NCBI RefSeq assembly: GCF_036311905.1
Contig: NZ_JAZDCH010000004.1
Span: 186,001-250,000 of the forward strand
DNA length: 64,000 bases
Direction of reading: 5' to 3'
DNA from: Brachybacterium sp036311905
GTDB taxonomy: Bacteria; Actinomycetota; Actinomycetes; Actinomycetales; Dermabacteraceae
Shown here: positions 30,410-41,801 of the stretch, one piece after another
How positions within the stretch are numbered: position 1 is the first letter of the stretch
Layout of the letters: each line of letters begins with the position of its first letter
Made by a program: the position numbers and the translations under genes
The notes under the pieces: generated by a model
What the model saw: only the letters and a program-made list of their open reading frames with translations
Told to the model about the DNA's origin: nothing
The model's database searches: none

Positions 30410-31666
30410 TCAGTCCACGCGCCGCGTCGCGGCGGCACCGCCGGTGCGGGTATCGCCGCCGGCGAGCTCGACCTCCTCGCGCACCACGCGGATCGTCGGC
30501 CGCTCCTCGGCCCGGGACGCCTCCATCCACGCCTCGAACACGGCGCCGCCCGGCGCGGCGGCGCCGCGACGGAGCAGCGGCTCGGGGCCGACGGGCCAGT
30601 CGATCGCCCGTCCGCGCGGAGCCGGCGCTGCCGTCTCGTGTCCGTGGGCGACGACATCCCGGAAGGCCTCACCGGCAGGCTTGAGGCGGCCCTGGGCGTC
30701 GAACAGTCCCAGGGTGTGCTCGAGCGGCGGGAAGTCCGCGAGGTCTGCGGACACGTCGTGCGAGCACCACCAGGTCACGCCCCACAGCTGGGGGACGTCG
30801 AGGGCGTGGACGATGGTCTCGGTGACGAACCACGGGACGTCCGCCTCCTCGAGCACGTTCCGCGGAGCGCCCACCTCCTGCAGCCACAGCGGACGCTCCG
30901 GCACAGGGGAGAAGCCGCGGGCGAGCTCGAGGTAGTACTCCCCGCGATGCGCTGTCTCGTACGAGCGGCCGCCGTAGCGCTGGCCGGTCCCGTCGAAGAT
31001 CCACGAGTGCACCACGGTCGCGTCGCCGAGCGTCCCCGACTGGTCGGGCGTGAAGGAGTGGTCGTCGAGGAACCAGGCGGCGTCGTAGTTCGCGACGGAG
31101 TGCAGCCCCTCCGGCAACGACTCCCGGGCGGCGCCGAGCATCGTGGCGGTCCACTGCGCGGCCTGCTCGACGCTCAGCGGATCAGGGTCAGGGTGGTTGG
31201 AGGCGGAGAACTGGTTCACCTCGTTGCCGACGCTCAGTCCGATCAGATTCGGCGCCCCGGCGAGCTCCGCGCCAAGCGCCCGTACGAGATCCGCGGTGGA
31301 GGAGACCACCTCTGAATCGGTGAACATGTTGCGGCGATGCCAGGAGGTGAGCCAGCTGGGCACGAAGTCGAAGCTCGAGAGGTGCCCCTGCAACGCATCG
31401 ACCACGACGTCCAGCCCGACCTGCGCCGCGAGGTCGACGACGGTGCGCACGTCCTCGAGGGCGCGGCGCCGGATCAGGGTCCGGTTGGGCTGCAGCAGCG
31501 GCCACAGCGGGAAGATCCGCACGTGATCCGCGCCGAGGGAGGCGATCGCGGCGAGATCCTCGACGATCTCCTGGGGCTCCAGATCGAGCCAGGCGTGGAA
31601 CCAGCCGCGGCGAGGTGTGTAGTTGACGCCGAAGCGCGGCGGGACGGCGGGGGAGGGGGAAGACAT
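30410..31666 (-). CDS. GH5-like glycoside hydrolase (clan A)
   Basis: Protein of 418 aa, no signal peptide, so cytoplasmic. TIM-barrel glycosidase pattern: FGVNYTPRRGWFHAWLDLEP, the acid/base Glu149 in GLSVGNEVNQF, and the nucleophile Glu264 in LWLQEVGAPRN. The Trp-rich GVTWWCSHD is typical of a GH5/GH2-type subsite. Probable substrate is a beta-linked glucoside or mannoside, not determinable here. AAGGA precedes ATG 31666. The LacI-family gene is divergent, suggesting sugar-inducible expression. Confidence 0.78.
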   Translation of the reverse strand: MSSPSPAVPPRFGVNYTPRRGWFHAWLDLEPQEIVEDLAAIASLGADHVRIFPLWPLLQPNRTLIRRRALEDVRTVVDLAAQVGLDVVVDALQGHLSSFDFVPSWLTSWHRRNMFTDSEVVSSTADLVRALGAELAGAPNLIGLSVGNEVNQFSASNHPDPDPLSVEQAAQWTATMLGAARESLPEGLHSVANYDAAWFLDDHSFTPDQSGTLGDATVVHSWIFDGTGQRYGGRSYETAHRGEYYLELARGFSPVPERPLWLQEVGAPRNVLEEADVPWFVTETIVHALDVPQLWGVTWWCSHDVSADLADFPPLEHTLGLFDAQGRLKPAGEAFRDVVAHGHETAAPAPRGRAIDWPVGPEPLLRRGAAAPGGAVFEAWMEASRAEERPTIRVVREEVELAGGDTRTGGAAATRRVD

Positions 31667-31794
31667 CGTCGTCCTTCCGGCTGATCGGGTGGAGGGCGCT
31701 CCGAGACGGGCGTGCCGATCCCGCAGGTGAGGCGTGACCGGTCCGGTGGGTCATTCCACGGGTCGGACAGCTGCACGGGAGGCATCCTGGCGAC

Positions 31795-31831
31795 TACTAT
31801 AGCGCTCAAGTAGAAGACTGGGCGAGCGCTC
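31795..31831. promoter_or_regulatory. LacI-type operators between glycosidase and lacI genes
   Basis: GAGCGCTC (31824-31831) is a perfect palindrome of the LacI/CelR type, and TAGCGCTC (31800-31807) is a near copy 24 bp away. TACTAT (31795-31800) is a good -10 for the lacI gene and abuts the first site. Cooperative binding could repress both divergent genes. Inference from motif and position. Confidence 0.6.
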
Positions 31832-31864
31832 TCCTCCTGTCTCCACGACCTCGGGAGGAATGTC

Positions 31865-33055
31865 ATGAGCACCCCCAGCACCTCCAGCAGTCCCGCCCGG
31901 CGAGGCAGCGGCCGCGGCCAGCGCGTCACCATCGCGGACATCGCCGCCCGCGCCGGCGTGACCTCCGCAGCGGTCTCCCTCGCGGTGAACGGCCGCCCCG
32001 GCGTCTCCGACGCGACCCGCGCCCGCATCCTGGAGATCGCCCGCGAGCTGCACTGGGAGCCGTCCCCGTCGGCCCGCGCGCTGGCCGGCGCACCGGTGCT
32101 CTCGGTCGGGATGGTGCTCGCACGCCCGGCCGAGGTGCTCGGCAACGAGGCCTTCTTCGGGGCCTTCTCCGCAGGGCTCCAGGAGGTGCTGAGCTCCCGC
32201 GACTACTCCCTGCAGATGAAGATCGTCGAGTCCGCCGAGGCCGAGATCGACACCTATCGTCGCTGGTTTGCCCAGCGTCGCGTCGACGGGATCGTCATGG
32301 TCGACCTGCAGCTCGAGGACCCGCGCATCCCCGCCCTCGAGGAGCTGGGGCGTCCGGCCCTTGTGATCGGCGGACCCGGCCATCACGGCACCCTCCCGTC
32401 GGTGTACGTCGACGACGCCCTCGCGACCCGCCTCCTCGTCGAGCACCTCGCCGATCTCGGCCACACCCGCATCGCCCGCGTCGCCGGCACCCGGGGCTAC
32501 CACCACACCGCCCAGCGCGACGAGTCCTTCCTCGCCGTCTGTGCCGAGCGGGGCGCGACGGGGACCCTCCACGAGGCGGGCTTCGGGGCGCTCGGCGCCG
32601 CGCGCTGCGTCGCGGAGCTGGTCGCCGGCGAACAGCCGCCGACGGCGATCATCCTCGACAGCGACGAGATGGCCCTCGCCGGCGCGCACGTCCTCCAGGA
32701 GAGCGGTGTCGACATCCCCGGCCAGGTCGCGATCGCCAGCTACGAGGACTCGCCGCTCGCGCGGATGCATCGGCCGCCGCTGACCGCGATCGGTCGCTCG
32801 GCCGTCGAGTACGGCCGACGTGCCGCCCATCGCATCCTCGAGCTCATCGAGGAGGACCGCGGGGCACATCGCGGCGGGGGAGCGGCCGACGGGCGGGACG
32901 CCGCCGAGGACGCGCGCCCCGAGCTCCGGGCGATCGAGCCCGAGCTGATCATCCGCGCCTCGAGTGACCCCCGGGCCGCGACCGATCCGCTGCTGCTCGC
33001 CGTCGACGGGGACCCCGACCGGACCGTCGGCGGATCGTCCGCCACCCAGGGTTAG
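31865..33055 (+). CDS. LacI-family transcriptional regulator
   Basis: Protein of 396 aa. The N-terminal HTH is VTIADIAARAGVTSAAVSLA with the hinge NGRPGVSDATRARILEIARE. The periplasmic-binding-protein-like sensor domain follows (VGMVLARPAEVLGNEAFFGA, DGIVMVDLQLEDPRIPALEE, ILDSDEMALAGAHVLQESGV). A Ser/Arg-rich leader of about 20 residues and a Gly/Asp-rich insert (residues about 335-360) are unusual extras. GGAGG lies before ATG 31865. Probably controls the divergent glycosidase and itself. Confidence 0.93.
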   Translation: MSTPSTSSSPARRGSGRGQRVTIADIAARAGVTSAAVSLAVNGRPGVSDATRARILEIARELHWEPSPSARALAGAPVLSVGMVLARPAEVLGNEAFFGAFSAGLQEVLSSRDYSLQMKIVESAEAEIDTYRRWFAQRRVDGIVMVDLQLEDPRIPALEELGRPALVIGGPGHHGTLPSVYVDDALATRLLVEHLADLGHTRIARVAGTRGYHHTAQRDESFLAVCAERGATGTLHEAGFGALGAARCVAELVAGEQPPTAIILDSDEMALAGAHVLQESGVDIPGQVAIASYEDSPLARMHRPPLTAIGRSAVEYGRRAAHRILELIEEDRGAHRGGGAADGRDAAEDARPELRAIEPELIIRASSDPRAATDPLLLAVDGDPDRTVGGSSATQG

Positions 33056-33133
33056 ATGCGTCATAGTGCCCGGTGGGCGCGGGGAACCGGCGTGCGCGCA
33101 CCCCGGGGATCCTGCTAAAGTCTCTCAGGTCGA

Positions 33134-33205
33134 TCCCGCATAGCTCAACGGCAGAGCACTCGACTGTTAATCGAACGGTTGTTGGTTCGAATCCAACTGC
33201 GGGAG
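33134..33205 (+). tRNA. tRNA-Asn (GTT)
   Basis: Cloverleaf with acceptor TCCCGCA pairing to TGCGGGA, anticodon loop CTGTTAA (GTT, Asn) and T arm TTGG TTCGAAT CCAA. Discriminator G73. CCA is not encoded. Confidence 0.95.
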
Positions 33206-33213
33206 CCCACGCA

Positions 33214-33245
33214 GGAAGAGCCCCGGAGAGATCCGGGGCTCTTCC
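33214..33245. terminator. Strong hairpin terminator after tRNA-Asn
   Basis: Perfect 14-bp stem (GGAAGAGCCCCGGA with TCCGGGGCTCTTCC) and a GAGA loop, nine bases after the tRNA. No T run, but the stem is very stable. Confidence 0.8.
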
Positions 33246-33317
33246 CATGTCAGCACCTGCCGCACCCGGCGGCGACCGCCGCACGTCGGCGGCCGCGCCC
33301 GACCCTGGAGGACCGCC

Positions 33318-33875
33318 ATGCCCACCGTCCCCGTTGACACCTTCGACCTGCCCGAGGACTTCGGCCCCGGCAGCGTCTGGGCGGACCGCACCGGTGCGCG
33401 CACCCTCGTGGGCCGCAACCAGCGCGGCGTCGAGATCCGCATCGGCCACGGCGAGGGCGAGATCAACCCCGGCGAGCTGCTCAAGCTGGCCCTGATCGGC
33501 TGCGCCGGGATGTCCAGCGACGTGAACCTCGCCCGCCGCCTCGGGGAGGACTTCCCGATGCGCCTGTGGGCCCACGGCACCTCCGATCCTGCCGACAACC
33601 GGTACCACCGCGTCGAGGAGCAGGTGCAGCTCCCGCTCGAGGGCCTCTCGCCCGAGCAGATCGCGACCGTGGTGAAGGTGTTCTCGCGGGCCGTGGCCGC
33701 CGGCTGCACGGTCGAGCGGAGCGTCGTCCCCGGCCTCGAGGTCGCCCACCGAGTGTTGGGCGCCGAGACCGACCAGGTCGACGCCGAGGCCGGCCCCGCC
33801 GACGCCGAGACCGGCTCCGAGGTCGGTCCGACCGGCGCCGACGCGCGCGCCGAGGGCGAGGGGGGCCAGGGATGA
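33318..33875 (+). CDS. OsmC-family protein
   Basis: Protein of 185 aa. OsmC/Ohr fold pattern: INPGELLKLALIGCAGMSSD contains the first conserved Cys, and AAGCTVERSVVPGLEVAHRV the second. Members reduce organic hydroperoxides or act as uncharacterised thiol proteins. An acidic, Ala/Gly/Asp-rich C-terminal tail of about 45 residues is extra. GGAGG precedes ATG 33318. It overlaps def by ATGA (33872-33875). Confidence 0.85.
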   Translation: MPTVPVDTFDLPEDFGPGSVWADRTGARTLVGRNQRGVEIRIGHGEGEINPGELLKLALIGCAGMSSDVNLARRLGEDFPMRLWAHGTSDPADNRYHRVEEQVQLPLEGLSPEQIATVVKVFSRAVAAGCTVERSVVPGLEVAHRVLGAETDQVDAEAGPADAETGSEVGPTGADARAEGEGGQG

Positions 33876-34366
33876 GCGTCCGTCCCATCCGCCTCGTCGG
33901 CGATCCCGTGCTGCGCACCCCCTGCGACCCGATCCGCTCGGTCACCGATGCCACCCGCCGTCTGGTCCGGGACCTCGAGGACACCGTGGACGACGAGGCG
34001 CGCGCGGGCGTCGCCGCGAACCAGATCGGCGTCAGCCTGCGCGCCTTCTCCTGGCACCTGCCCACCCACACCCAGCGGGTCGGCCACATCCTCAACCCCG
34101 TCATCGTCGAGCTCTCCGACGAGCTGCAGCACGACGACGAGGGCTGCCTCTCCGTGCCGGGGCTGTTCTTCCCCCGCACCCGCTCCGCTTTCGCGCGCTG
34201 CGTCGGCACCGACGTCGACGGCGCCGAGATCGAGCTGGCCGGTGAGGGCATCATCGCCCGCCTGATCCAGCACGAGGTCGCGCATCTCGACGGGGAGCTC
34301 TACATCGACGGCCTCGAGCGCTCCGTGAAGAAGAAGGCGTTGCGCCAGATCAGGGAGACCCTCTAA
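33872..34366 (+). CDS. def: Peptide deformylase
   Basis: Protein of 164 aa that removes the N-formyl group from nascent proteins. The three motifs are present: GVAANQIG (Gln51), EGCLSVPG (Cys92) and QHEVAHLDG (His134, Glu135, His138), giving the metal site. Two departures are seen: motif I lacks one Gly, and the Asp of the usual HExDH is Ala137. It is probably a secondary deformylase or a divergent active one. Coupled to the OsmC gene by a four-base overlap. Confidence 0.9.
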   Translation: MSVRPIRLVGDPVLRTPCDPIRSVTDATRRLVRDLEDTVDDEARAGVAANQIGVSLRAFSWHLPTHTQRVGHILNPVIVELSDELQHDDEGCLSVPGLFFPRTRSAFARCVGTDVDGAEIELAGEGIIARLIQHEVAHLDGELYIDGLERSVKKKALRQIRETL

Positions 34367-34477
34367 GCTCGGACCCGTTCGACCTGGAGCCTCGTTCTCC
34401 TGCCGCACCCTCGGGCGCGGCGAACCCCGGCAGTTCCGATACGTGGGGAAGACGCATCGGAGACCGGAAGGAACGAG

Positions 34478-34969
34478 ATGACTCAGGGCGTTCTGTATGT
34501 GCACTCCGCGCCGCGAGCCCTCGCACCGCATATTGACTGGGCAGCGAGCGGAGTCCTCGGCGTGCCCTCCCGCTTCCGTTGGGAGGAGCAGCCCGTCGGC
34601 CGCGGCCTGCTGCGCGCCGAGATGACCTGGCGCGGCCGCGAGACGACCGGCGCCCAGCTCGTCAGCGCCCTACGCGGAATGCACGAGGTGCGCTTCGAGG
34701 TCACCCAGGAGGCCACCGCCACGAGCGACGGCGCCCGCTGGTCCTGCACCCCGGAGCTCGGCATCCACCACGCCGCGACCGACCGCGCCGGCAACATCGT
34801 CCTCACCGAGGACCACGTGCGCGGCTGCCTCGAGCGGGCGGGCGATGACCCGCTGGCCCTCAAGCGCGAGCTGGGCGTCGCCCTCGGCGAGCCCTGGGAC
34901 GAGGACCTCGAGATCTACCGCCATGCTGGCGAGGGCGTGCCCATGCGCTGGCTGCACCGCGTCAGCTGA
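34478..34969 (+). CDS. DUF3145 family protein
   Basis: Protein of 163 aa beginning GVLYVHSAPRALAPHIDWAA, with WEEQPVGRGLLRAEMTWRGR in the core. This matches DUF3145, an actinobacterium-restricted family usually near fatty-acid synthesis genes, as here. Function unknown. GAAGGAAC precedes ATG 34478. Confidence 0.88.
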   Translation: MTQGVLYVHSAPRALAPHIDWAASGVLGVPSRFRWEEQPVGRGLLRAEMTWRGRETTGAQLVSALRGMHEVRFEVTQEATATSDGARWSCTPELGIHHAATDRAGNIVLTEDHVRGCLERAGDDPLALKRELGVALGEPWDEDLEIYRHAGEGVPMRWLHRVS

Positions 34970-35275
34970 GCCGACGCCGGCGCACGTCGGCTTTCTTCTA
35001 GACGACCCCTGGCTCCCCGCCGTGCGCGTCGTTCCCCGCAGTGCGCGTCGTCGGGTGCTGCGTTTGGACCGCCTAGAGCCCCTGGTGACGGTCCAGATGC
35101 AACACTCGGGCGCGGCGCGGCGCGGCGCGGCGGGAGCGGGGATCGGGGTACGGCGGACTTGGCGAGGCCATAGCTCGAGGTGTGGCGAGTGCGGAGAAGA
35201 TTGGCGTTCGCCCCACCCCACAACGCAGAGCGCCCGCCCCCGTCGAGGGGAGCGGGCGCTCTGCGGCTGTCGGGC
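34970..35275. other. Intergenic region between DUF3145 and fabF
   Basis: This 306-bp convergent gap holds the fabF terminator (35224-35265), a short GC-only tandem stretch (CGGCG repeats near 35107-35130) and no coding frame of note. Confidence 0.6.
35224..35265 (-). terminator. Terminator of the fab operon
   Basis: A 14-bp perfect stem (CGCAGAGCGCCCGC with GCGGGCGCTCTGCG) enclosing a short inner stem, 10 bp after the fabF stop codon. Confidence 0.8.
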
Positions 35276-36517
35276 TCAGGCGCTCGTGACCACCACAGCC
35301 AAGTCGTGGACGTCGAAGCCGAAGGTGGTGTTTAGCACGGCGACGTCGCCCTGGGACAGCTCGACCGGCGTGTTCTGCGCGATCGCCATCGGCGTCTCGG
35401 GATCGAGGTTCTCGATGTTGATCGTCGGCGGGGCGATGCGGTGGTGCGCCGCGAGGGTCGCGAAGAGCGTCTCGAGGGCCCCGGCGCCGCCCAGCAGGTG
35501 ACCGGTCATCGACTTGGTCGAGGAGACCACGATCTGGTCGGTGACCCCGTCGAGCGCGGCGGAGACCGCGTTCAGCTCCGCGATGTCGCCGAGCGGGGTG
35601 GAGGTGCCGTGGGCGTTGACGTGCACGATGTCCGCGGCGGTGAGGCCCGCGTCGGCGACCGCCTCGCGCATGGCACGGGCCTGGCCCTCGAGCGACGGGG
35701 CGGAGATGTGGTACGCGTCGGAAGCCATCCCGCGACCCGCGACGTAGCCGTAGATCCGGGCGCCGCGCGCCGCGGCGTGCTCCTCGCTCTCGAGCACGAG
35801 CATCGCCGCGCCCTCGCCGAGCACGAAGCCGTCGCGGTCCACGTCGTAGGGACGGGACGCGGTCGCGGGGTCGTCCGTGCGCGTGGACAGCGCGCGGATG
35901 TTCGCGAAGCCGGCGAGCGGCAGCGGATGCACGCACGCCTCGGTGCCGCCGACGACGACCACGTCCGCACGGCCGGCGCGGATCATGTCGAAGCCGAGGG
36001 CGACGGCCTCCGCGCCGGAGGCGCAGGCGGAGACGGGGGTGTGCGCCCCGGCCTTCGCGCCGAGGTCCATCTCGATGTGCGCGGCCGAGGAGTTGGCCAT
36101 GAGCATCGGCACGGTGAAGGGATTGACCCGTCGGGCGCCCTTCTCCCGCACCACGTCCCACTGGTCCAGGATCGTCCATACGCCGCCGATGCCGGTGCCG
36201 ACCACCACGCCGAGGCGCTCACCGGGCACCTCGGGGGTGCCCGCGTCGGCCCAGGCCTCGCGGGCGGCGATCATCGCGTACTGGCCCGAGGGGTCGAGCT
36301 TCTTCGCCTCGGGGCGGGCCAGGTGGTCGAACGGGTCGATCCGCACCTCGCAGGCGAAGTTCACGGCGAGGCCGTACTTCTCCTGCCAGTCGTTGTCCAG
36401 GGTGCGGGCGGTGGAGGTCCCGGCGAGGGCCGCCTCCCAGGTCGAGGCCACGTCCCCGCCGAGCGGGTTGACGGTGCCGAGGCCGGTGATGGCGACACGG
36501 GTGCTTGCTGCGGACAT
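35276..36517 (-). CDS. fabF: Beta-ketoacyl-ACP synthase II
   Basis: Protein of 413 aa that elongates acyl-ACP with malonyl-ACP. Thiolase-fold residues: nucleophile Cys165 (TPVSACASGAEA), His303 (VNAHGTSTPLGD) and His340 (KSMTGHLLGGAG). Length and motifs fit FabF. It is the last gene of fabD-fabH-acpP-fabF, separated from acpP by a strong hairpin that may reduce its expression relative to acpP. Confidence 0.95.
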   Translation of the reverse strand: MSAASTRVAITGLGTVNPLGGDVASTWEAALAGTSTARTLDNDWQEKYGLAVNFACEVRIDPFDHLARPEAKKLDPSGQYAMIAAREAWADAGTPEVPGERLGVVVGTGIGGVWTILDQWDVVREKGARRVNPFTVPMLMANSSAAHIEMDLGAKAGAHTPVSACASGAEAVALGFDMIRAGRADVVVVGGTEACVHPLPLAGFANIRALSTRTDDPATASRPYDVDRDGFVLGEGAAMLVLESEEHAAARGARIYGYVAGRGMASDAYHISAPSLEGQARAMREAVADAGLTAADIVHVNAHGTSTPLGDIAELNAVSAALDGVTDQIVVSSTKSMTGHLLGGAGALETLFATLAAHHRIAPPTINIENLDPETPMAIAQNTPVELSQGDVAVLNTTFGFDVHDLAVVVTSA

Positions 36518-36547
36518 TCAGACCTCCGGTGCGAAGTGCGGGAACGA

Positions 36548-36580
36548 CGACGCCCGGGACGGAACCCGTCCCGGGCGTCG
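36548..36580 (-). terminator. Hairpin between acpP and fabF
   Basis: A 15-bp perfect stem (CGACGCCCGGGACGG with CCGTCCCGGGCGTCG) and a three-base loop lie just past the acpP stop. Its stability suggests partial termination or mRNA protection, adjusting the ACP to FabF ratio. Confidence 0.7.
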
Positions 36581-36588
36581 GGCGGGAG

Positions 36589-36837
36589 TCAGGACTGGGC
36601 GCCCGCGATGTACTTGACGGCGTCGCCGACGGTGGCGAGGTTCTTGACCTCTTCGTCGGGGATGCGCACGTCGAACTTCTCCTCGGCGTTGACCACGATG
36701 GTCATCATCGAGATCGAGTCGATGTCGAGGTCGTCGGTGAAGGACTTCTCGAGCTTGACGTCCTCCGTGGCGACACCCGTCTCCTCGTTGACGATCTCGG
36801 CGAGGCCCTCGAGGATCTCGTTCTCGGTGTGTGCCAT
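36589..36837 (-). CDS. acpP: Acyl carrier protein
   Basis: Protein of 82 aa, acidic. The phosphopantetheine attachment Ser41 lies in DDLDIDSISMM. Starts MAHTENEILEGLAEIVNEET and ends with a typical helix (VKNLATVGDAVKYIAGAQS). Carries acyl chains for the Fab enzymes encoded alongside. Confidence 0.97.
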   Translation of the reverse strand: MAHTENEILEGLAEIVNEETGVATEDVKLEKSFTDDLDIDSISMMTIVVNAEEKFDVRIPDEEVKNLATVGDAVKYIAGAQS

Positions 36838-36936
36838 GGGTTCTCCTTAGGTTTCCGGATGGTGTGGCGGGGACAGACTACCCGCGCGGGAGGCGGTCGC
36901 CCGGCAGGGGCCGCTAAGTGACCGGCGGGTCGTGAT

Positions 36937-36961
36937 CGGGGCGACAGCGGCTGTCGCCCCG
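36937..36961 (-). terminator. Hairpin after fabH
   Basis: CGGGGCGACAG (36937-36947) pairs with CTGTCGCCCCG (36951-36961), an 11-bp perfect stem 17 bp after the fabH stop. Partial terminator or attenuator inside the operon. Confidence 0.6.
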
Positions 36962-36978
36962 GGACCGCCGGTGCGGTG

Positions 36979-37980
36979 TCAGGGGAGGATCAGCACCTGT
37001 CCGGCGTAGGCGAGGCCCGCGCCGAAGCCGAACTGCACGAGCACGTCGCCGCTCTTCGCGGCGCCCTCCTCGAGCAGGCGATGGGTCGCCAGCGGGATCG
37101 AGGCGGCTGAGGTGTTGCCGGTCTCGGCGATGTCGCGGCCGATCACGACCGACTCGGGCAGCTTCAGCTGCTTGGCGAGCTCGTCGATGATGCGCATGTT
37201 CGCCTGGTGCGGCACGAACACGTCGATGTCGTCGACGGTCAGGCCGGACAGTTCGAGCATCTCGCGGATCTTCTCCGCGGTGTGCCACACGGCCCAGCGG
37301 AACACGGTGCGGCCGTCCTGCTCGAGGGTGGGCCACTCGGCGGTGCCGTCGCGGTAGTCGATCATCGACCCGGTCATCCGGATCGTGTTCCAGTTGTCGC
37401 CGTCGGATCCCCACACGGTCGGGCCGATCAGCGGCTCCTCGCTCGCCCCGACCACGGCCGCTCCCGCACCGTCGCCGAGCAGGAAGGAGATCGAACGGTC
37501 GGTGGGGGAGACGAAGTCGGAGAGCTTCTCCGCCCCGATGACCAGCACGTTCCGGGCGCTGCCTGAGCGGATCAGGGCGTCGGCCTGGCCGATGCCGTAG
37601 GCGAAACCGGCGCAGGCGGCGGAGATGTCGTAGGCGATCACGTCGGGGCGCCCCAGCTCGCCGGCCAGCAGCGTCGCGAGCGACGGCGTGGGATAGGGGA
37701 AGGAGATCGTCGAGACGATGATCGCGTCGAGGGTGTCGAGGGCGATGCCGGAGCGCTCGATCGCCTCGCGGGCCGCCGTGAGGGAGAGGTCCTTGACGCC
37801 CACCTCGCGGGAGGCGCGGGTGCGGGTGACGATGCCTGTGCGCTGGCGAATCCACTCGTCGGAGGAGTCGATCGGGCCGACCAGGTCGTCGTTGGGGACG
37901 ACCAGGTCGCCGCGGGCGGCGCCGTAGGCGAGCACCCGGGAGCCGGCGACGACGGGATGGGTCTTCAGTGTCGGGGCCAT
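36979..37980 (-). CDS. fabH: Beta-ketoacyl-ACP synthase III
   Basis: Protein of 333 aa that starts fatty acid chains from acyl-CoA and malonyl-ACP. The triad is Cys123 (DISAACAGFAYG), His258 (FVPHQANMRII) and Asn289 (ETGNTSAASIP). Two bases separate it from fabD, so the genes are co-transcribed. Confidence 0.95.
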   Translation of the reverse strand: MAPTLKTHPVVAGSRVLAYGAARGDLVVPNDDLVGPIDSSDEWIRQRTGIVTRTRASREVGVKDLSLTAAREAIERSGIALDTLDAIIVSTISFPYPTPSLATLLAGELGRPDVIAYDISAACAGFAYGIGQADALIRSGSARNVLVIGAEKLSDFVSPTDRSISFLLGDGAGAAVVGASEEPLIGPTVWGSDGDNWNTIRMTGSMIDYRDGTAEWPTLEQDGRTVFRWAVWHTAEKIREMLELSGLTVDDIDVFVPHQANMRIIDELAKQLKLPESVVIGRDIAETGNTSAASIPLATHRLLEEGAAKSGDVLVQFGFGAGLAYAGQVLILP

Positions 37981-37982
37981 GC

Positions 37983-38939
37983 TCAGTCCTCCTGTGCGGC
38001 GGCGGTGCCGGCGTGCTCGCGCACCAGGGCGCGGGCGGTCTCGAGATCATCGGGCGTGTTGAGGGTCGCGAGAGCCATGCCCTTGAGGTCGCGCTTCGCG
38101 AGGCCGACGAGGGTGCCGGCCGGAGCGACCTCGAGCATCGCGGTGACCCCGCTATCCCGCAGCGCCCCCATGCAGGCCTCCCAGTCGACGGGGGAGGCGA
38201 CCTGGGTGACGATCAGGTCGAGATAGCGGGAGCCGTCGGTGACCACCTCGCCGCCGGCGTTGGAGATCAGCGGCGCGCTCGGGTCGGAAGGGGAGAGGGT
38301 CGGGGCGAAGGCCGCGAGCTCCTCGCGGGCACCGGCCATGTACGGGGTGTGGAAGGCCCCGGCGACCTGCAGCGGGATCACCCGGGCGCGGGCCGGGGCG
38401 TCCTCGCCGAGGGCGGCGATCGCGTCCACGGCGCCGGCGGCGACGACCTGCCCGGCGGAGTTGATGTTGGCGGGGTGCAGGCCGTGGCGGGAGATCGCCT
38501 CGAGCACCTCCTCGCGCACGCCGCCGACGACGGCGGCCATGCCCGTCGGCTCGGCGGCCGCCGCGCCGGCCATGGCCCGGGAGCGGACGGCGACCAGGCG
38601 CATCGCGTCGGCGTCGGAGAGCACCCCGGCGAGGGCCGCGGCGGTCACCTCGCCGACGCTATGCCCGGCGATCAGATCGGCGGCCGGCAGGGCACCCGCG
38701 TCGTCCGCCGCCTCGCGCAGCCGGGCCGCGGTGAGGATGCCCGCGGCGACCAGCAGCGGCTGCGCCACCGCGGTGTCGCGGATCGTGTCCGCATCGGAGA
38801 CGGTGCCGTGCTGGGCCAGGTCGAGCCCGGCGGGCTCGGACAGGGCCGCGAGCTCGGCGTCGACGCCGGGCAGCTCGAGCCAGGGGGACAGGAAGCCGGG
38901 CTTCTGCGCTCCTTGGCCGGGGCAGACGATCGCGAGCAC
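37983..38939 (-). CDS. fabD: Malonyl-CoA:ACP transacylase
   Basis: Protein of 318 aa transferring malonyl to ACP. Nucleophile Ser94 in the elbow AGHSVGEVTA, and His197 in GAFHTPYM. PGQGAQKPGF near the N-terminus is the family oxyanion-hole motif. It is the first gene of the fab operon, downstream of the aceE terminator. Confidence 0.95.
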   Translation of the reverse strand: MLAIVCPGQGAQKPGFLSPWLELPGVDAELAALSEPAGLDLAQHGTVSDADTIRDTAVAQPLLVAAGILTAARLREAADDAGALPAADLIAGHSVGEVTAAALAGVLSDADAMRLVAVRSRAMAGAAAAEPTGMAAVVGGVREEVLEAISRHGLHPANINSAGQVVAAGAVDAIAALGEDAPARARVIPLQVAGAFHTPYMAGAREELAAFAPTLSPSDPSAPLISNAGGEVVTDGSRYLDLIVTQVASPVDWEACMGALRDSGVTAMLEVAPAGTLVGLAKRDLKGMALATLNTPDDLETARALVREHAGTAAAQED

Positions 38940-39011
38940 GGGAACCTCCAGGGGAGAGATCGAGGGCGGTCCGGTCGGTGCCGAGCGGATCCGCTCAGGG
39001 GATGGAAGACG

Positions 39012-39051
39012 GCACCGGGCCGCCCGTCCCGGAGGACGGACGGCCCGGTGC
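39012..39051 (-). terminator. Terminator after aceE
   Basis: GCACCGGGCCG pairs with CGGCCCGGTGC (outer 11-bp stem) and an inner pairing CCGTCC with GGACGG gives a long hairpin, six bases after the aceE stop. Confidence 0.78.
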
Positions 39052-39056
39052 GTGGA

Positions 39057-41801
<2,745 letters not shown>

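Noticed and set aside
35105..35135. CGGCG tandem stretch
   Set aside because: Short low-complexity run in a convergent gap, no supporting structure or gene.
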